Of a stretch of DNA of 64,000 bases, positions 51,424-60,345 are shown one piece after another (positions within the stretch are counted from its first letter, which is position 1; every line of letters starts with the position of its first letter). Where the stretch lies: contig JBLXBZ010000002.1 in NCBI GenBank assembly GCA_048265185.1, forward strand, positions 1 to 64,000. The letters run 5' to 3'. This stretch comes from JBLXBZ01 sp048265185 (GTDB taxonomy: Bacteria; Pseudomonadota; Alphaproteobacteria; Rhizobiales; Stappiaceae). The position numbers were made by a program, and so were the translations under genes. The notes under the pieces were generated by a model. It saw nothing but the letters and a program-made list of their open reading frames with translations. It had not been told where the DNA came from and made no database searches.

Positions 51424-52832
51424 AGGGTGTCCTCAAAATTATAGGCTTTTTTCGCAAGTCGGTAAGCGAGGTCCACGGCCACCTCCGCAGCTTCGTCTTC
51501 GTTTAATCTGTGTTCAGCCACTTGACGCGCCAGGAAGGCGCAGTCCACTCGCCGGGCCATGTCATGACGGGCGGGAATGGAGGGTAGGGCGCGGGTGTCG
51601 TCGTTGAAACCAACCGTGTTGTAATAGCCCGCCGTTTCCGTCGTCATTTCACGGTAGCGGGTCATGCCGTCCGGACTGTCATGGAACCACCAGGCTGGGC
51701 CGAGTTTCAAGCAGGGATAAGCGCCGGCCAAAGGCGCCAGCTCGCGGCTATAGGCGGTTTCGTCCAGAGTGAAGATAATGACTGACAGACGCGGGTCGTG
51801 CCCAAAGGCGGCGAGCATTGGTTGAAGCGCGTCGACGTAATCGGTGGGGCCGGGAATGTCGAAACCCTTGTCGGGTCCAAAGCGTTCGAAGATTGAAGGG
51901 CTTTGGTTGCGACGGGAGCCGGGATGAATTTGCATGACAAGGCCATCGGCCAAGCTCATGCGCGCCATTTCCGTCAGCATTTGACCGCGGAACATCTCTC
52001 GTTGCTCGCTGGTGGCGGCGCCTGAGAGGATCGCCTCATAGAGCTTTTTACAGTCTTGATCGCTGAAGTTGCAGGTGCGCGCCGTGGGGTGGCCATGGTC
52101 GCTCGCCGTTGCGCCAAAATTGATGAAAGCCTGACGGCGAATGCGGTGAGCGTTCAAAAGCCCCGTCCAGCTTTGCGTGTCTTCGCCCGTCATTTCACCG
52201 AGACGATGGATTGCGTCGGCGAAGCCCAGGGCGTCGGGATTGGTGACGATGTCCGGGCGGTAGGTGGGAACGACGCGCCCGCTCCAGCCGTCGCTACGTA
52301 TCGTTTTATGGTGGGTCAGATCATCAAGGCATGAATCTGTGGTCGCCAGAACTTCAATATTGAATTTTTCGAAAAGCGCGCGCGGCTTGAAAGATTCGGT
52401 GGCGAGAGCCTGCGCAATCTTGTCGTATGATTGGTCGGCGTTGTCGCCGCACAAGGGAGCTTCCACGCCAAAAAGCGTTTCAAGCGTGTGGTCAAGCCAG
52501 TGGCGCACGGGGGTGGAGCGGAACAGGTGATAGTTTTGCGCGAATAACCGCCATATGGCGCGCCCGTCAATAGATGCTGAAGGGGCGGCTAATGTTCGAA
52601 CGCCAAGCGTCTCATAATCGACACCTTGGGAGCCAAGCATCCGCAAGATGTAATGGTCGGGCACGATGATCAATTCGCTCGGGTCGCAAAAGGGCTGATT
52701 GGAGGCGAACCATTGCGGGTCCGTATGCCCATGGGGGCAGATGAGCGGAAGACGCTCCACTTCTTTAAAGAGACGCCGGGCGATTGACCGCGTTGTGGGA
52801 TCGGCTGGAAAAAACCTGTCGTTATTTAGCAT
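51420..52832 (-). CDS. uxaC: glucuronate isomerase UxaC
   Basis: A 470-aa uronate isomerase converting D-glucuronate to D-fructuronate (and galacturonate to tagaturonate). Hallmarks: LPLICPHGHTDPQWF metal site, VLATTDSCLDDLTHHKTI, QIHPGSRRNQSP, LGPAWWFHDSPDGM and GFNDDTRALPSIPARHD. First enzyme gene after the GntR regulator, overlapping it by 11 bp. Confidence 0.97.
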   Translation of the reverse strand: MLNNDRFFPADPTTRSIARRLFKEVERLPLICPHGHTDPQWFASNQPFCDPSELIIVPDHYILRMLGSQGVDYETLGVRTLAAPSASIDGRAIWRLFAQNYHLFRSTPVRHWLDHTLETLFGVEAPLCGDNADQSYDKIAQALATESFKPRALFEKFNIEVLATTDSCLDDLTHHKTIRSDGWSGRVVPTYRPDIVTNPDALGFADAIHRLGEMTGEDTQSWTGLLNAHRIRRQAFINFGATASDHGHPTARTCNFSDQDCKKLYEAILSGAATSEQREMFRGQMLTEMARMSLADGLVMQIHPGSRRNQSPSIFERFGPDKGFDIPGPTDYVDALQPMLAAFGHDPRLSVIIFTLDETAYSRELAPLAGAYPCLKLGPAWWFHDSPDGMTRYREMTTETAGYYNTVGFNDDTRALPSIPARHDMARRVDCAFLARQVAEHRLNEDEAAEVAVDLAYRLAKKAYNFEDTL

Positions 52833-53529
52833 TGTCGTCCAGAGCCTCGAAAGCTGAATTTATGTGTTTGCTAATGAGCCTTTGCGCCAAGTCGCCATCG
52901 TGGGCCTTCAGCGCCTCAATCAACTCAAGATGCTCTTGAAAGGCGATATTGATGCGGCTGGGAAGATTGCCGGTGAGCATGATGCGGGCGCGGTCCGTAT
53001 GGGCCTTGACGGAATGGGCCAGACGCCATGCGGCCGGCAAGGGCGCGAGGTCGGCCAGCTCTGCGTGGAACTCCTCGTCTAGACGAAAAAACTCGATGTG
53101 GTCCCCGTGGGAAACTGCGACCCGTTGCAGGGCGATATGCCGATCAAGGGAGGGAACAGGTGAGGCGTTTTCGCAAATAAGCTTGACGACTTCGCGCTCT
53201 AGGGCGCGGCGCACAATAATTCCTTCGCGTACGCGCGCCTCGTCAATTGGGGCGACGATGGTGCCCACCTTGCTTTGCGCGTTGATGAGGCCGTCGCCGA
53301 TCAGGCGTAAATAGGCTTCGCGGACGGGGGTGCGGCTGACGCCGAACCATGCCGCCAGATCCGCTTCGTTGATGGGCGCGAGCGGTTTGAGCTTCTCCAG
53401 AATGATGTTTAGGCGAATGATTTCATAGATCTGGGCGCCGATTGGACGCGAGCGATCAATATCGCAAGCAAATGGCGGTTGGTCTTCGGTCTTGTCCAGT
53501 ATTTCATTCATCGGAGGCGGCTTCACCAT
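52822..53529 (-). CDS. GntR-family (FCD) regulator of the uronate operon, UxuR-like
   Basis: A 235-aa regulator with an N-terminal winged helix (INEADLAAWFGVSRTPVREAYLRL) and a C-terminal all-helical FCD domain with metal/ligand His and Asp residues (DEEFHAELADLA). The ATG at 53529 is preferred: the upstream ATG at 53553 lies inside a palindromic operator-like sequence, and a third ATG at 53511 is possible. It heads uxaC-uxuA-uxuB, so it probably responds to fructuronate or a similar uronate. Confidence 0.87.
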   Translation of the reverse strand: MVKPPPMNEILDKTEDQPPFACDIDRSRPIGAQIYEIIRLNIILEKLKPLAPINEADLAAWFGVSRTPVREAYLRLIGDGLINAQSKVGTIVAPIDEARVREGIIVRRALEREVVKLICENASPVPSLDRHIALQRVAVSHGDHIEFFRLDEEFHAELADLAPLPAAWRLAHSVKAHTDRARIMLTGNLPSRINIAFQEHLELIEALKAHDGDLAQRLISKHINSAFEALDDNAK

Positions 53530-53542
53530 TTGCTTCGCATTT

Positions 53543-53570
53543 CTTGTATGCAAGCATTCATGTATACAAG
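53543..53570. promoter_or_regulatory. GntR-type operator upstream of the uxu operon
   Basis: CTTGTATGC (53543-53551) and GTATACAAG (53562-53570) are 9-bp inverted repeats with one mismatch, spaced by 10 bp. The TTGTATAC words resemble sites of FCD-type GntR regulators. The position just before the regulator gene suggests autorepression of the whole operon. Confidence 0.7.
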
Positions 53571-53795
53571 AGTCAACATGAAGTTTTCATGCACGTCGCC
53601 GCGGTGATGGTCGCGAGGGCGATGGCCTTGTTCTGAGAAGGTGCGAGGGGGGCTGCGCGGAGGATTGGAGGCGCGAGCACGTTTGATTATACGCGCTTGA
53701 TTGGCGGGCGGGAATGGACGTTTCGGGGAGCGTTCGCGCCTCCGGACTAAATGGCCGAAGGCGCGTGTGGTCAGCGATTCAAGAATGACGCCACG

Positions 53796-54806
53796 TTAAA
53801 AGGATTCAACGACGATTTTGCCTTTTGCGCGGCCTGTTTCGATCAGGGCGTGCGCGGCGCGGATATTTGCCGCATTTATGGGGCTCAAAACCTCGCTGAG
53901 AGTAGTGCGAATGCGGCCGGCGTCGATTTCATTAGACACATGGTTCAAGAGCTTGTGCTGCTCGATCATGTCTGGGGTCTGGAACATGGCGCGGGTGAAC
54001 ATCAACTCCCAATGCAGGCTCGCCGCCTTGGTTTTCATCCCTTCCATGGGCATGGGCAGGTCGGTGGCGTCAATGGTGACGATCGCGCCTTGGGGGCGGA
54101 TTAACTCCACCGCCGTTTCCCAGTGACGCATGTCGTTGAAAATCGCGATGTGGTCGACATATTCAAACCCGAGAGCGCGCACTTGCGGCGTCATTGGCTC
54201 GCGGTGGTTGACCACGTGGTCGGCGCCCAGCTCCCGGACCCAGTTTTCGGTCTCGGGACGGGAGGCTGTGGCGATGACCACCAGTCCGGCCGCTTTGGCG
54301 AGTTGAACGCCAATGGAGCCGACGCCGCCGCTTGCGCCGATAATGAGAACGGACTGTCCCTTGTCGGCGCCGTCGCGATCAATGCCCAGGCGCTCGAAAA
54401 AGGATTCATAGGCGGTGATGGTGGTCAGCGGCAGAGCGGCTGCTTCGGCGAAACTGAGGCTTTTGGGCTTGAAGCCGACGATGCGTTCGTCGATCAATTG
54501 AAATTCCGCGTTGGAGCCGGAGCGGGTGATGTCGCCGGCGTAATAGACCTCGTCTCCGGGTTTGAACAGGGTGACGTCGGGGCCAACAGCTTCCACGACG
54601 CCACTGGCGTCCCAGCCAAGAACCCGGGGAGGGTTTTCTTCCGTGTCTTTTGACTTGCGAACCTTGGTGTCCACTGGATTGACGGAGACAGCCTTGACGG
54701 CGACCAGAAGGTCACGCCCCGAAGGCGCGGGTTTGGGCAGATCGACGTCAAGAAACGCGTTTGGATCTTCAATGGGCAGGTAATGGGTTAGAGCGACGGC
54801 TTTCAT
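53796..54806 (-). CDS. zinc-independent MDR-family oxidoreductase (quinone oxidoreductase-like)
   Basis: A 336-aa medium-chain dehydrogenase/reductase. GroES-like N-terminal half (VDTKVRKSKDTEENPPRVLGWDASGVV) and NADPH-binding half with ASGGVGSIGVQLAKAAG. Zinc-binding Cys/His are lacking, so it is of the quinone/enone reductase type. The ATG at 54806 has CGGAG upstream; a TTG two codons earlier is less likely. Its start is 38 bp from the end of the upstream ABM gene, so co-transcription is likely. Confidence 0.9.
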   Translation of the reverse strand: MKAVALTHYLPIEDPNAFLDVDLPKPAPSGRDLLVAVKAVSVNPVDTKVRKSKDTEENPPRVLGWDASGVVEAVGPDVTLFKPGDEVYYAGDITRSGSNAEFQLIDERIVGFKPKSLSFAEAAALPLTTITAYESFFERLGIDRDGADKGQSVLIIGASGGVGSIGVQLAKAAGLVVIATASRPETENWVRELGADHVVNHREPMTPQVRALGFEYVDHIAIFNDMRHWETAVELIRPQGAIVTIDATDLPMPMEGMKTKAASLHWELMFTRAMFQTPDMIEQHKLLNHVSNEIDAGRIRTTLSEVLSPINAANIRAAHALIETGRAKGKIVVESF

Positions 54807-54844
54807 TTGCAAAAACTCCGAGTTTTAACGCGGGGGTGGGACGA

Positions 54845-55135
54845 TCAAGCGATATGGCTCATCTCATGGAGCGAGAACTCGGCGATGGCGCCGTCTGTGG
54901 CGTCCATATAGAGCTTGAGGTGAGGCGCGTTCATATGAACTTGCCATAATTCGCGTGATTCCCATGTCTCGTAGAACATGAAATGCGCGGGGTCTTCATT
55001 ATCCCGGTGCAGGTCGTACTGAAGACAGCCGGCTTCGGCGCGGGTGGGCGAAACCAGTTTCTCCAATTCCCCTTTAACCAGATCAATCTTGTCGGGATGG
55101 GCGTGAATATTGGCGACGATCGTGAGTTTCGTCAT
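54845..55135 (-). CDS. antibiotic biosynthesis monooxygenase (ABM/YgiN-like) protein
   Basis: A 96-aa ferredoxin-like ABM-domain protein: TIVANIHAHPDKIDLVKGEL, EAGCLQYDLHRDNEDP and FMFYETWESRELWQVHMNAPH. YgiN-type relatives are quinol monooxygenases, which would fit the neighbouring quinone-reductase-like gene. Function remains inferred. Confidence 0.88.
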   Translation of the reverse strand: MTKLTIVANIHAHPDKIDLVKGELEKLVSPTRAEAGCLQYDLHRDNEDPAHFMFYETWESRELWQVHMNAPHLKLYMDATDGAIAEFSLHEMSHIA

Positions 55136-55242
55136 TAATTTTGCTCCTTGAACTGATAAGAGAGATTTAATGGTTGATGTTGGGGGGATAAACCGGCTGC
55201 ACGGAAAATAATTATCCAGAAAAACGGGAGAATGGGGGAAGT

Positions 55243-57024
55243 TTAGCGGGAGGTCAGCTCGGCGCGGATCAGGCCGCGCACGGAGTTGCCCATGAAAATC
55301 GCTTCCGCGTTTTGCAGGTCGTCAAGGGTCAGATCCGCCTCCGCCGCGCGTCCCGTCTCCAACAGCGCGGCGCGCAGAGTTCCGGGCAGGAGGCCATGGC
55401 GCAGGGCGGGGGTGAGCAGCACGCCGTTGAATTGCCCGAAAAGACTAGTGTAGCTGCCCTCCGTTAGGAATCCATTCGCATTTTCAAAGATAACCTCGTC
55501 AACGCCAGCGCTTTCCATCATTCGCATGCGGGCTGCATCAAGAAATTCACGGCGAGTGGTTTTGTGGCGCAGTAAAATGTCTTCAGGGTCCATTTTTTCC
55601 GGAGAAAGCGCTATTTTCCAGAGTGTGGGCGTAGGGGAAAGGGGAGCGTCGGTGATTTCAACAGCGCCATCCGCGGTTAGTTCCAGACGCACCCGCATAG
55701 CGGTTTCATAGGAGCTGGCGCGGGCGCGTAGCGCCTGTTCCACAGCGTTTCGATCAAAGTTGAAGCCGAAGGCGCGGGCGCTATGGGCGAGGCGAGCGAG
55801 ATGGCGCTCCCATAGAAGAAATCCCATCTGAGGGTCATGGGCCAATGTTTCGATGAGAGCGAAGGGCTCGGTTTCCTGCGTGAGGAACTGGAGTTTCAGC
55901 TTACACTCTTCATATTCGGCGTGGTTTCCAGAATCGAAGACGACGCCGGAGCCTGCGCCGACTTCGCCGCGGCCTTTCTCATCCACCACTAATGTGCGAA
56001 TGGCCACGTTGAAGCGAAAATCGCCGTTGGGAGAGATGTGTCCGATGGAGCCGGTGTATAGTCCGCGAGGGCTAACCTCAAGTTGCTGAATGATCTCCAT
56101 GGCGCGCAGTTTCGGAGCGCCGGTGATCGAGCCGCAGGGGAAAAGCTGGGCCATGGCGTCTGCGAATCCAACCTCTTCCGCCAGATCTCCTTCAACAGTG
56201 GAGGTCATTTGGAAAAGCGTGTTGTAGGTTTCAACAGAAAAGAGGTGAGGAACCTTGACGCTTCCGGGGACGCAAACGCGGGACAGGTCGTTGCGGAGCA
56301 AATCGACGATCATGACGTTTTCTGCGCGGGATTTTGGATCTAGGGCCAGATTTTCAGCGAGGGCGCGATCCTCCTCAGGGTTCGCGCCGCGTGGTGCCGT
56401 GCCTTTCATCGGCTTTGAACGAAGCCGCCGCCCCTGACGCTCTACAAACAGCTCGGGAGACAAGGATAGCACGCTTTTGCCGTCGTGGCGCAAGAATGCG
56501 CCATGCCCTACCGGCTGACGACGAAGCAGCTTCATCATCATCGCCTCGGGGGCGCCTCGCAGCTGGAAGCTGGCGCGCATGGTGAAATTCACCTGATAGA
56601 TGTCGCCGCAGGCGAGGTGGTCGCCAATGGCGGCGAAAGCGGCGTCATAGCCTATTTGGTCCGTGTCGAAGGTAAGATTGGAGACTGTCGGCGCGCTTCG
56701 CTCATTAGCCTCCCGGCGCAGCCAATCATTGACCGCGCCCTCGTCAAGCTCGCGCGGGGACGTAAACACGCCGAACCAGAGCAATGGTCCGCTCAGCCCT
56801 AATGGAGGATTGCGCGCCAGCTTTTGTTCAAAAGCGAGGCCCGCCTCATAAGTCAGATAGCCGGCGAGGCTCCATCCCGCCTTTTGCGCCGCTTCAATGC
56901 GCTCAAGAGCGGGGCGCACTTCCTCCAAAGCCCAAGCCTGAATAATCTCCCGCGGGCGTTCAAACAACAAATGCGTTCCCGGCGCCTGACCGTGAAATAA
57001 TAGAACGGCGGTTTTTTCACCCAT
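55243..57024 (-). CDS. pabB: fused aminodeoxychorismate synthase I / aminodeoxychorismate lyase (PabB-PabC)
   Basis: A 593-aa bifunctional enzyme for p-aminobenzoate synthesis. Residues ~1-385 are a chorismate-binding PabB domain (catalytic Lys in SKPMKGTAPRG, GAPKLRAMEIIQQLE). Residues ~390-590 are a class IV aminotransferase/PabC domain (imine Lys in RHKTTRREF, VIFENANGFLTEGSYTSLF). The ATG at 57024 follows GAGAG and sits 5 bp after the upstream glycosyltransferase stop; a TTG at 57033 is possible. The glutaminase PabA is not in the window. Confidence 0.9.
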   Translation of the reverse strand: MGEKTAVLLFHGQAPGTHLLFERPREIIQAWALEEVRPALERIEAAQKAGWSLAGYLTYEAGLAFEQKLARNPPLGLSGPLLWFGVFTSPRELDEGAVNDWLRREANERSAPTVSNLTFDTDQIGYDAAFAAIGDHLACGDIYQVNFTMRASFQLRGAPEAMMMKLLRRQPVGHGAFLRHDGKSVLSLSPELFVERQGRRLRSKPMKGTAPRGANPEEDRALAENLALDPKSRAENVMIVDLLRNDLSRVCVPGSVKVPHLFSVETYNTLFQMTSTVEGDLAEEVGFADAMAQLFPCGSITGAPKLRAMEIIQQLEVSPRGLYTGSIGHISPNGDFRFNVAIRTLVVDEKGRGEVGAGSGVVFDSGNHAEYEECKLKLQFLTQETEPFALIETLAHDPQMGFLLWERHLARLAHSARAFGFNFDRNAVEQALRARASSYETAMRVRLELTADGAVEITDAPLSPTPTLWKIALSPEKMDPEDILLRHKTTRREFLDAARMRMMESAGVDEVIFENANGFLTEGSYTSLFGQFNGVLLTPALRHGLLPGTLRAALLETGRAAEADLTLDDLQNAEAIFMGNSVRGLIRAELTSR

Positions 57025-57029
57025 TTCTC

Positions 57030-58205
57030 TCAAGACGCGTCCGTCCTGTTGAGCAGCTTGTCATATACGTCAAGGGTTGCGGCGCACATGGCCTCATTGG
57101 AGAAACTGCGGCGCACATGCGTCGCCGCCCGGTCGGTGATGGCGAGCAGCGATTGAGCGGGCGACTGCAGCGCCGTCTCGATGGTTTTGGCCATGGCGGC
57201 GGCGTCGCGTGGGGGAACGCGCCAGCCTGTGCGCTCACTCTCCTCGGCTTCCGGCGGGGCCAGAACCGTCTCCGGCACGGCGCCCAAATCGGTGACGATG
57301 ACGGGAACCGCGGCGGCTTGCGCCTCCACGGCGGCGCGGCCGAAAGCTTCAGGCTCATTGGAGGCGATCACCGAAAGACTGGCGAGCGAAAGCGCCGCGC
57401 CCACATCATCGCAATGGCCCACAAGGCGAACTGTTTGCTCCAGCTTCGCGGATGTGATCTGTTCTTCCAGTTTCTGGCGGTATTGGGAGCGTCCTTGGTC
57501 GTCGCCGGCGAGAATGACGCGTAGATTGGGTCGCAGCTCTTTGGGCAAAAGCGCCACGGCCTCGATGAGATCGCTCTGACCTTTCCATGCGGTTAAGCGG
57601 GCGAGATTGAGCACGACCGTCTCATCTCCTGACAACCCCCATGCGGCGCGCAGTTTTTGCCGTCTCTCTTCACTGATCGCCTCGCGGGATAGAGCGGCGA
57701 GGTCGGAGCCACGGTGAATGACGGTGGTGGCGCGGCGCGCGAAAGGATGGCGTTCGTGGATTAGCGCCGCTGTGTAGTGGGAGTTGGCGATGACGACGTC
57801 GCCACGCGCCATGACTGAATTATACCATGCTTTCAGGGGGGAGGATTGCTTATAAACCCCGTGATAGGTGGTGACGAAGGGAACGCCGGCGCGCCTGCTT
57901 GCAAGATAGGCCGACCAAGCTGGCGCGCGGGAGCGGGCGTGGATGAGGTCGACGCCTTCGCTTTTGATCAATTTGTTCAGGCGGGCGGCGTTTAGCCAGA
58001 TTTTCATAGGATTTTTAGTGCGTGCGGGAAAGAGAATATGTTCTCCCCCAAGAGCCTCCAGCTCCTTCACCATGCGTCCGCCTTCGGACAGAACGAGCGC
58101 CCGATGTCCCTTGCGCGTGAGCGCCGCCGCCACGTCGAGGGCCGTGCGTTCCGCCCCGCCTGTCTCCAATTCGGGAATAATTTGCAAGATAGTCTGACGC
58201 GTCAC
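57030..58205 (-). CDS. GT4-family glycosyltransferase
   Basis: A 391-aa GT-B enzyme. It starts at a GTG with IIPELETGGAERTALDVAAAL, the typical Gly-rich N-terminal loop. In the C-terminal half it has the donor-binding Arg (VVLNLARLTAWKG) and the E-X7-E motif (NEPEAFGRAAVEAQ). Likely builds lipopolysaccharide or exopolysaccharide. Nothing nearby identifies the sugar. Confidence 0.9.
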   Translation of the reverse strand: MTRQTILQIIPELETGGAERTALDVAAALTRKGHRALVLSEGGRMVKELEALGGEHILFPARTKNPMKIWLNAARLNKLIKSEGVDLIHARSRAPAWSAYLASRRAGVPFVTTYHGVYKQSSPLKAWYNSVMARGDVVIANSHYTAALIHERHPFARRATTVIHRGSDLAALSREAISEERRQKLRAAWGLSGDETVVLNLARLTAWKGQSDLIEAVALLPKELRPNLRVILAGDDQGRSQYRQKLEEQITSAKLEQTVRLVGHCDDVGAALSLASLSVIASNEPEAFGRAAVEAQAAAVPVIVTDLGAVPETVLAPPEAEESERTGWRVPPRDAAAMAKTIETALQSPAQSLLAITDRAATHVRRSFSNEAMCAATLDVYDKLLNRTDAS

Positions 58206-58359
58206 GTTTTGTCCCCCGGTTCTTGCACCTATTTATGACGAGCTTTCAATCCATTGTCATGTGCTCAAGGCAATTTCATCGTGGATCGTCGGGGCTTCTC
58301 AATAGGCGCCGAATATGCCAAATCGGATATCAAGGGGAATTATTGAGAAAGGCAGGCGT

Positions 58360-59157
58360 ATGATGGCGCAAGAACCGCAGTTCATTCCGGTATCCGGTCC
58401 TGGAGGGGAGCCAGAGCGCGCTATCGCCGTGCTGCATGACGCGGGCGCGGTGGGCCGTCCTGGCGTCTTGTGGCTCTCCGGGTTCAAATCCGATATGGCG
58501 GGAACGAAAGCGCTTGCGCTGGCTGAATGGGCCAAGGCGAACGACTACGCTTGTACACGGATGGATTACTCGGGGCATGGCGCGTCGAGCGGCGCGTTTG
58601 AGGATGGCTCCATCTCCATGTGGGCGGAAGAAGCCTGGAAGGTGTTTGAGCAGTTCTGCCAACGGCCGACGGTTATTGTCGGCTCGTCCATGGGGGGATG
58701 GATCGCGTTGCTTCTGGCGCGCCGCCTGAGGCGGGAGCGGCAAGCGGCGGCGGGTTTGATGAAGGGGCTCGTGCTGATCGCTCCCGCGCCTGACTTCACT
58801 CAGAAACTCATGTGGGAAAATGAGTTCACCGATGAAATTCGCGAAAAAATCATGCGCGACGGACGGTTTGAGCGCCCCTCTGATTACGACGAGCCTTATG
58901 TCATCACCCGCAAATTGATCGAAGACGGGCGCGAAAACCTGCTGTTGGATGGTGAACTTGATCTTGGTTGCCCGGTGACGATTCTTCAAGGAACGAAAGA
59001 TGACGCCGTGCCGTGGGAGCATGCGGTTCGTTTGATGGAGTGTCTTTCCACCAGCGATACGGTTCTGTCATTGATCAAGGATGGCGATCACAGATTGTCG
59101 ACGCCTGCGGATCTCGACAGGCTGAGCGCGGCGACTCGCGAACTTTTAACGCGTTGA
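58360..59157 (+). CDS. alpha/beta hydrolase
   Basis: A 265-aa alpha/beta-hydrolase fold protein. Nucleophile Ser110 in GSSMGG, oxyanion segment LWLSGFKSDMAGTKA near the N terminus, acid Asp in GTKDDAVPW and His in KDGDHRL. This resembles the group of palmitoyl-protein-thioesterase ABHD10-like hydrolases. The ATG at 58360 is chosen (AGG upstream); an ATG at 58315 is also in frame. The upstream gene is divergent. Confidence 0.87.
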   Translation: MMAQEPQFIPVSGPGGEPERAIAVLHDAGAVGRPGVLWLSGFKSDMAGTKALALAEWAKANDYACTRMDYSGHGASSGAFEDGSISMWAEEAWKVFEQFCQRPTVIVGSSMGGWIALLLARRLRRERQAAAGLMKGLVLIAPAPDFTQKLMWENEFTDEIREKIMRDGRFERPSDYDEPYVITRKLIEDGRENLLLDGELDLGCPVTILQGTKDDAVPWEHAVRLMECLSTSDTVLSLIKDGDHRLSTPADLDRLSAATRELLTR

Positions 59158-59264
59158 ATAAAAAATACGCGTTTACGCCATGGAAACGTCTTGATTGATA
59201 ACCACTCTTAATATCGCTCACCGGCGTCGCCCCGTCTTTTCAACCTCATTTAACAGGGCTTTCA

Positions 59265-60296
59265 ATGTCAGAACGCAAACGCATTATTCTTTCGATCGAT
59301 GGTGGTGGAATGCGAGGCCTGATCCCCTTGCGCATTTTGGAAGCTCTTGAGAGCAGGTTGCGGCAACGCGGCAAGGACGCGCCGTTGCACCGATATATCG
59401 ACCTGATCGCGGGAACGTCGACGGGGGGATTGATCGCCGCGGGCCTCGCGGCTCCCAAGCCTGAGGCGAGAGCGGGGTCTCCGGCGGCGGACGTGGCGTC
59501 TCTTCGGTGTTTCTTTGAGGTGGACGCCCGCGAAATTTTTGCGCGCCAGCATCCGTTGAAGCGAATGCTTTCTGGCCCTTTCGGCTTTTTTGATGAGAAA
59601 TATGATGAACGTCTTCTTGAAAAGGCCTTGAAGTCGCTTTTCGGTTGGACTTCGCTGGCCTCCAGCATGACGCGCGTGCTGTTGCCGGTCTATGATATTG
59701 GCGCCATGCGCCCGATGTTCATGTCTAATGGCGGCGCGGAGCAGCACGCCAGCGCTGACGATTATTATGTTTGGGAGGCGGTGCGCGCGGCAATGGCGAC
59801 ACCCGCTCTCTTTGAGCCGGCGCGGGTTGAAAATTTGGTGAAAGGGGAGAGCCAAGTTGCCGTGGACGGTTCTCTTTTTGCAGCGAACCCCGTTCTCAAC
59901 GCTTATATGGAGGCGCGGGCGAATGGTTGGGACGCCGCCGATATCGTCGTGCTCTCTCTTGGCGTGGGCGCAGATCGGGCGCAAGGACACCCATTCTCGT
60001 CGGTGGTGAAATGGGGCGCGCATGAATGGATGTCCTCTAAGCATGATCAGCCGCTGCTCTCCGCAGTCGAAAACGGCCAAAGCGCCAATATGCAGGAGCA
60101 GGCGCGTTGGATGCTGGGTGAAACCGCAAGCCGCTATATTCGTCTGGACGGCTCCCTTCCCGCCGGCGCTGAGGCGCTGGACAATACGCGTCCGAGCAAT
60201 ATCATTGTGTTGAACGGGGTGGCGGATCGCATCATTCGCGATCACACCACAACGTTGGATGAAATTGCTGATATTATGCAAGAGCGTTTGGATTGA
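59265..60296 (+). CDS. patatin-like phospholipase
   Basis: A 343-aa patatin-family acyl hydrolase. It has the glycine-rich oxyanion loop SIDGGGMRG (residues 11-18), the nucleophile elbow GTSTGG with Ser52, and the catalytic Asp201 in VDGSLFAANP. There is no clear signal peptide. It belongs to the CapV/plant-patatin-like branch (GGGMRGLIP, ILEALE) but no nucleotide-cyclase defence genes adjoin it, so it is called only as a lipase. Separate ribosome site (AGGG) before ATG. Confidence 0.9.
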   Translation: MSERKRIILSIDGGGMRGLIPLRILEALESRLRQRGKDAPLHRYIDLIAGTSTGGLIAAGLAAPKPEARAGSPAADVASLRCFFEVDAREIFARQHPLKRMLSGPFGFFDEKYDERLLEKALKSLFGWTSLASSMTRVLLPVYDIGAMRPMFMSNGGAEQHASADDYYVWEAVRAAMATPALFEPARVENLVKGESQVAVDGSLFAANPVLNAYMEARANGWDAADIVVLSLGVGADRAQGHPFSSVVKWGAHEWMSSKHDQPLLSAVENGQSANMQEQARWMLGETASRYIRLDGSLPAGAEALDNTRPSNIIVLNGVADRIIRDHTTTLDEIADIMQERLD

Positions 60297-60345
60297 TTGG
60301 TGGCCTAAGATGGCGCCGTCCAGCGGCTCCAAGGGGAAGGCGTAG

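Noticed and set aside
59265..60296. Patatin gene as a CBASS-type defence effector
   Set aside because: No CD-NTase or ubiquitin-like partner genes adjoin it; neighbours are a hydrolase and MepA.
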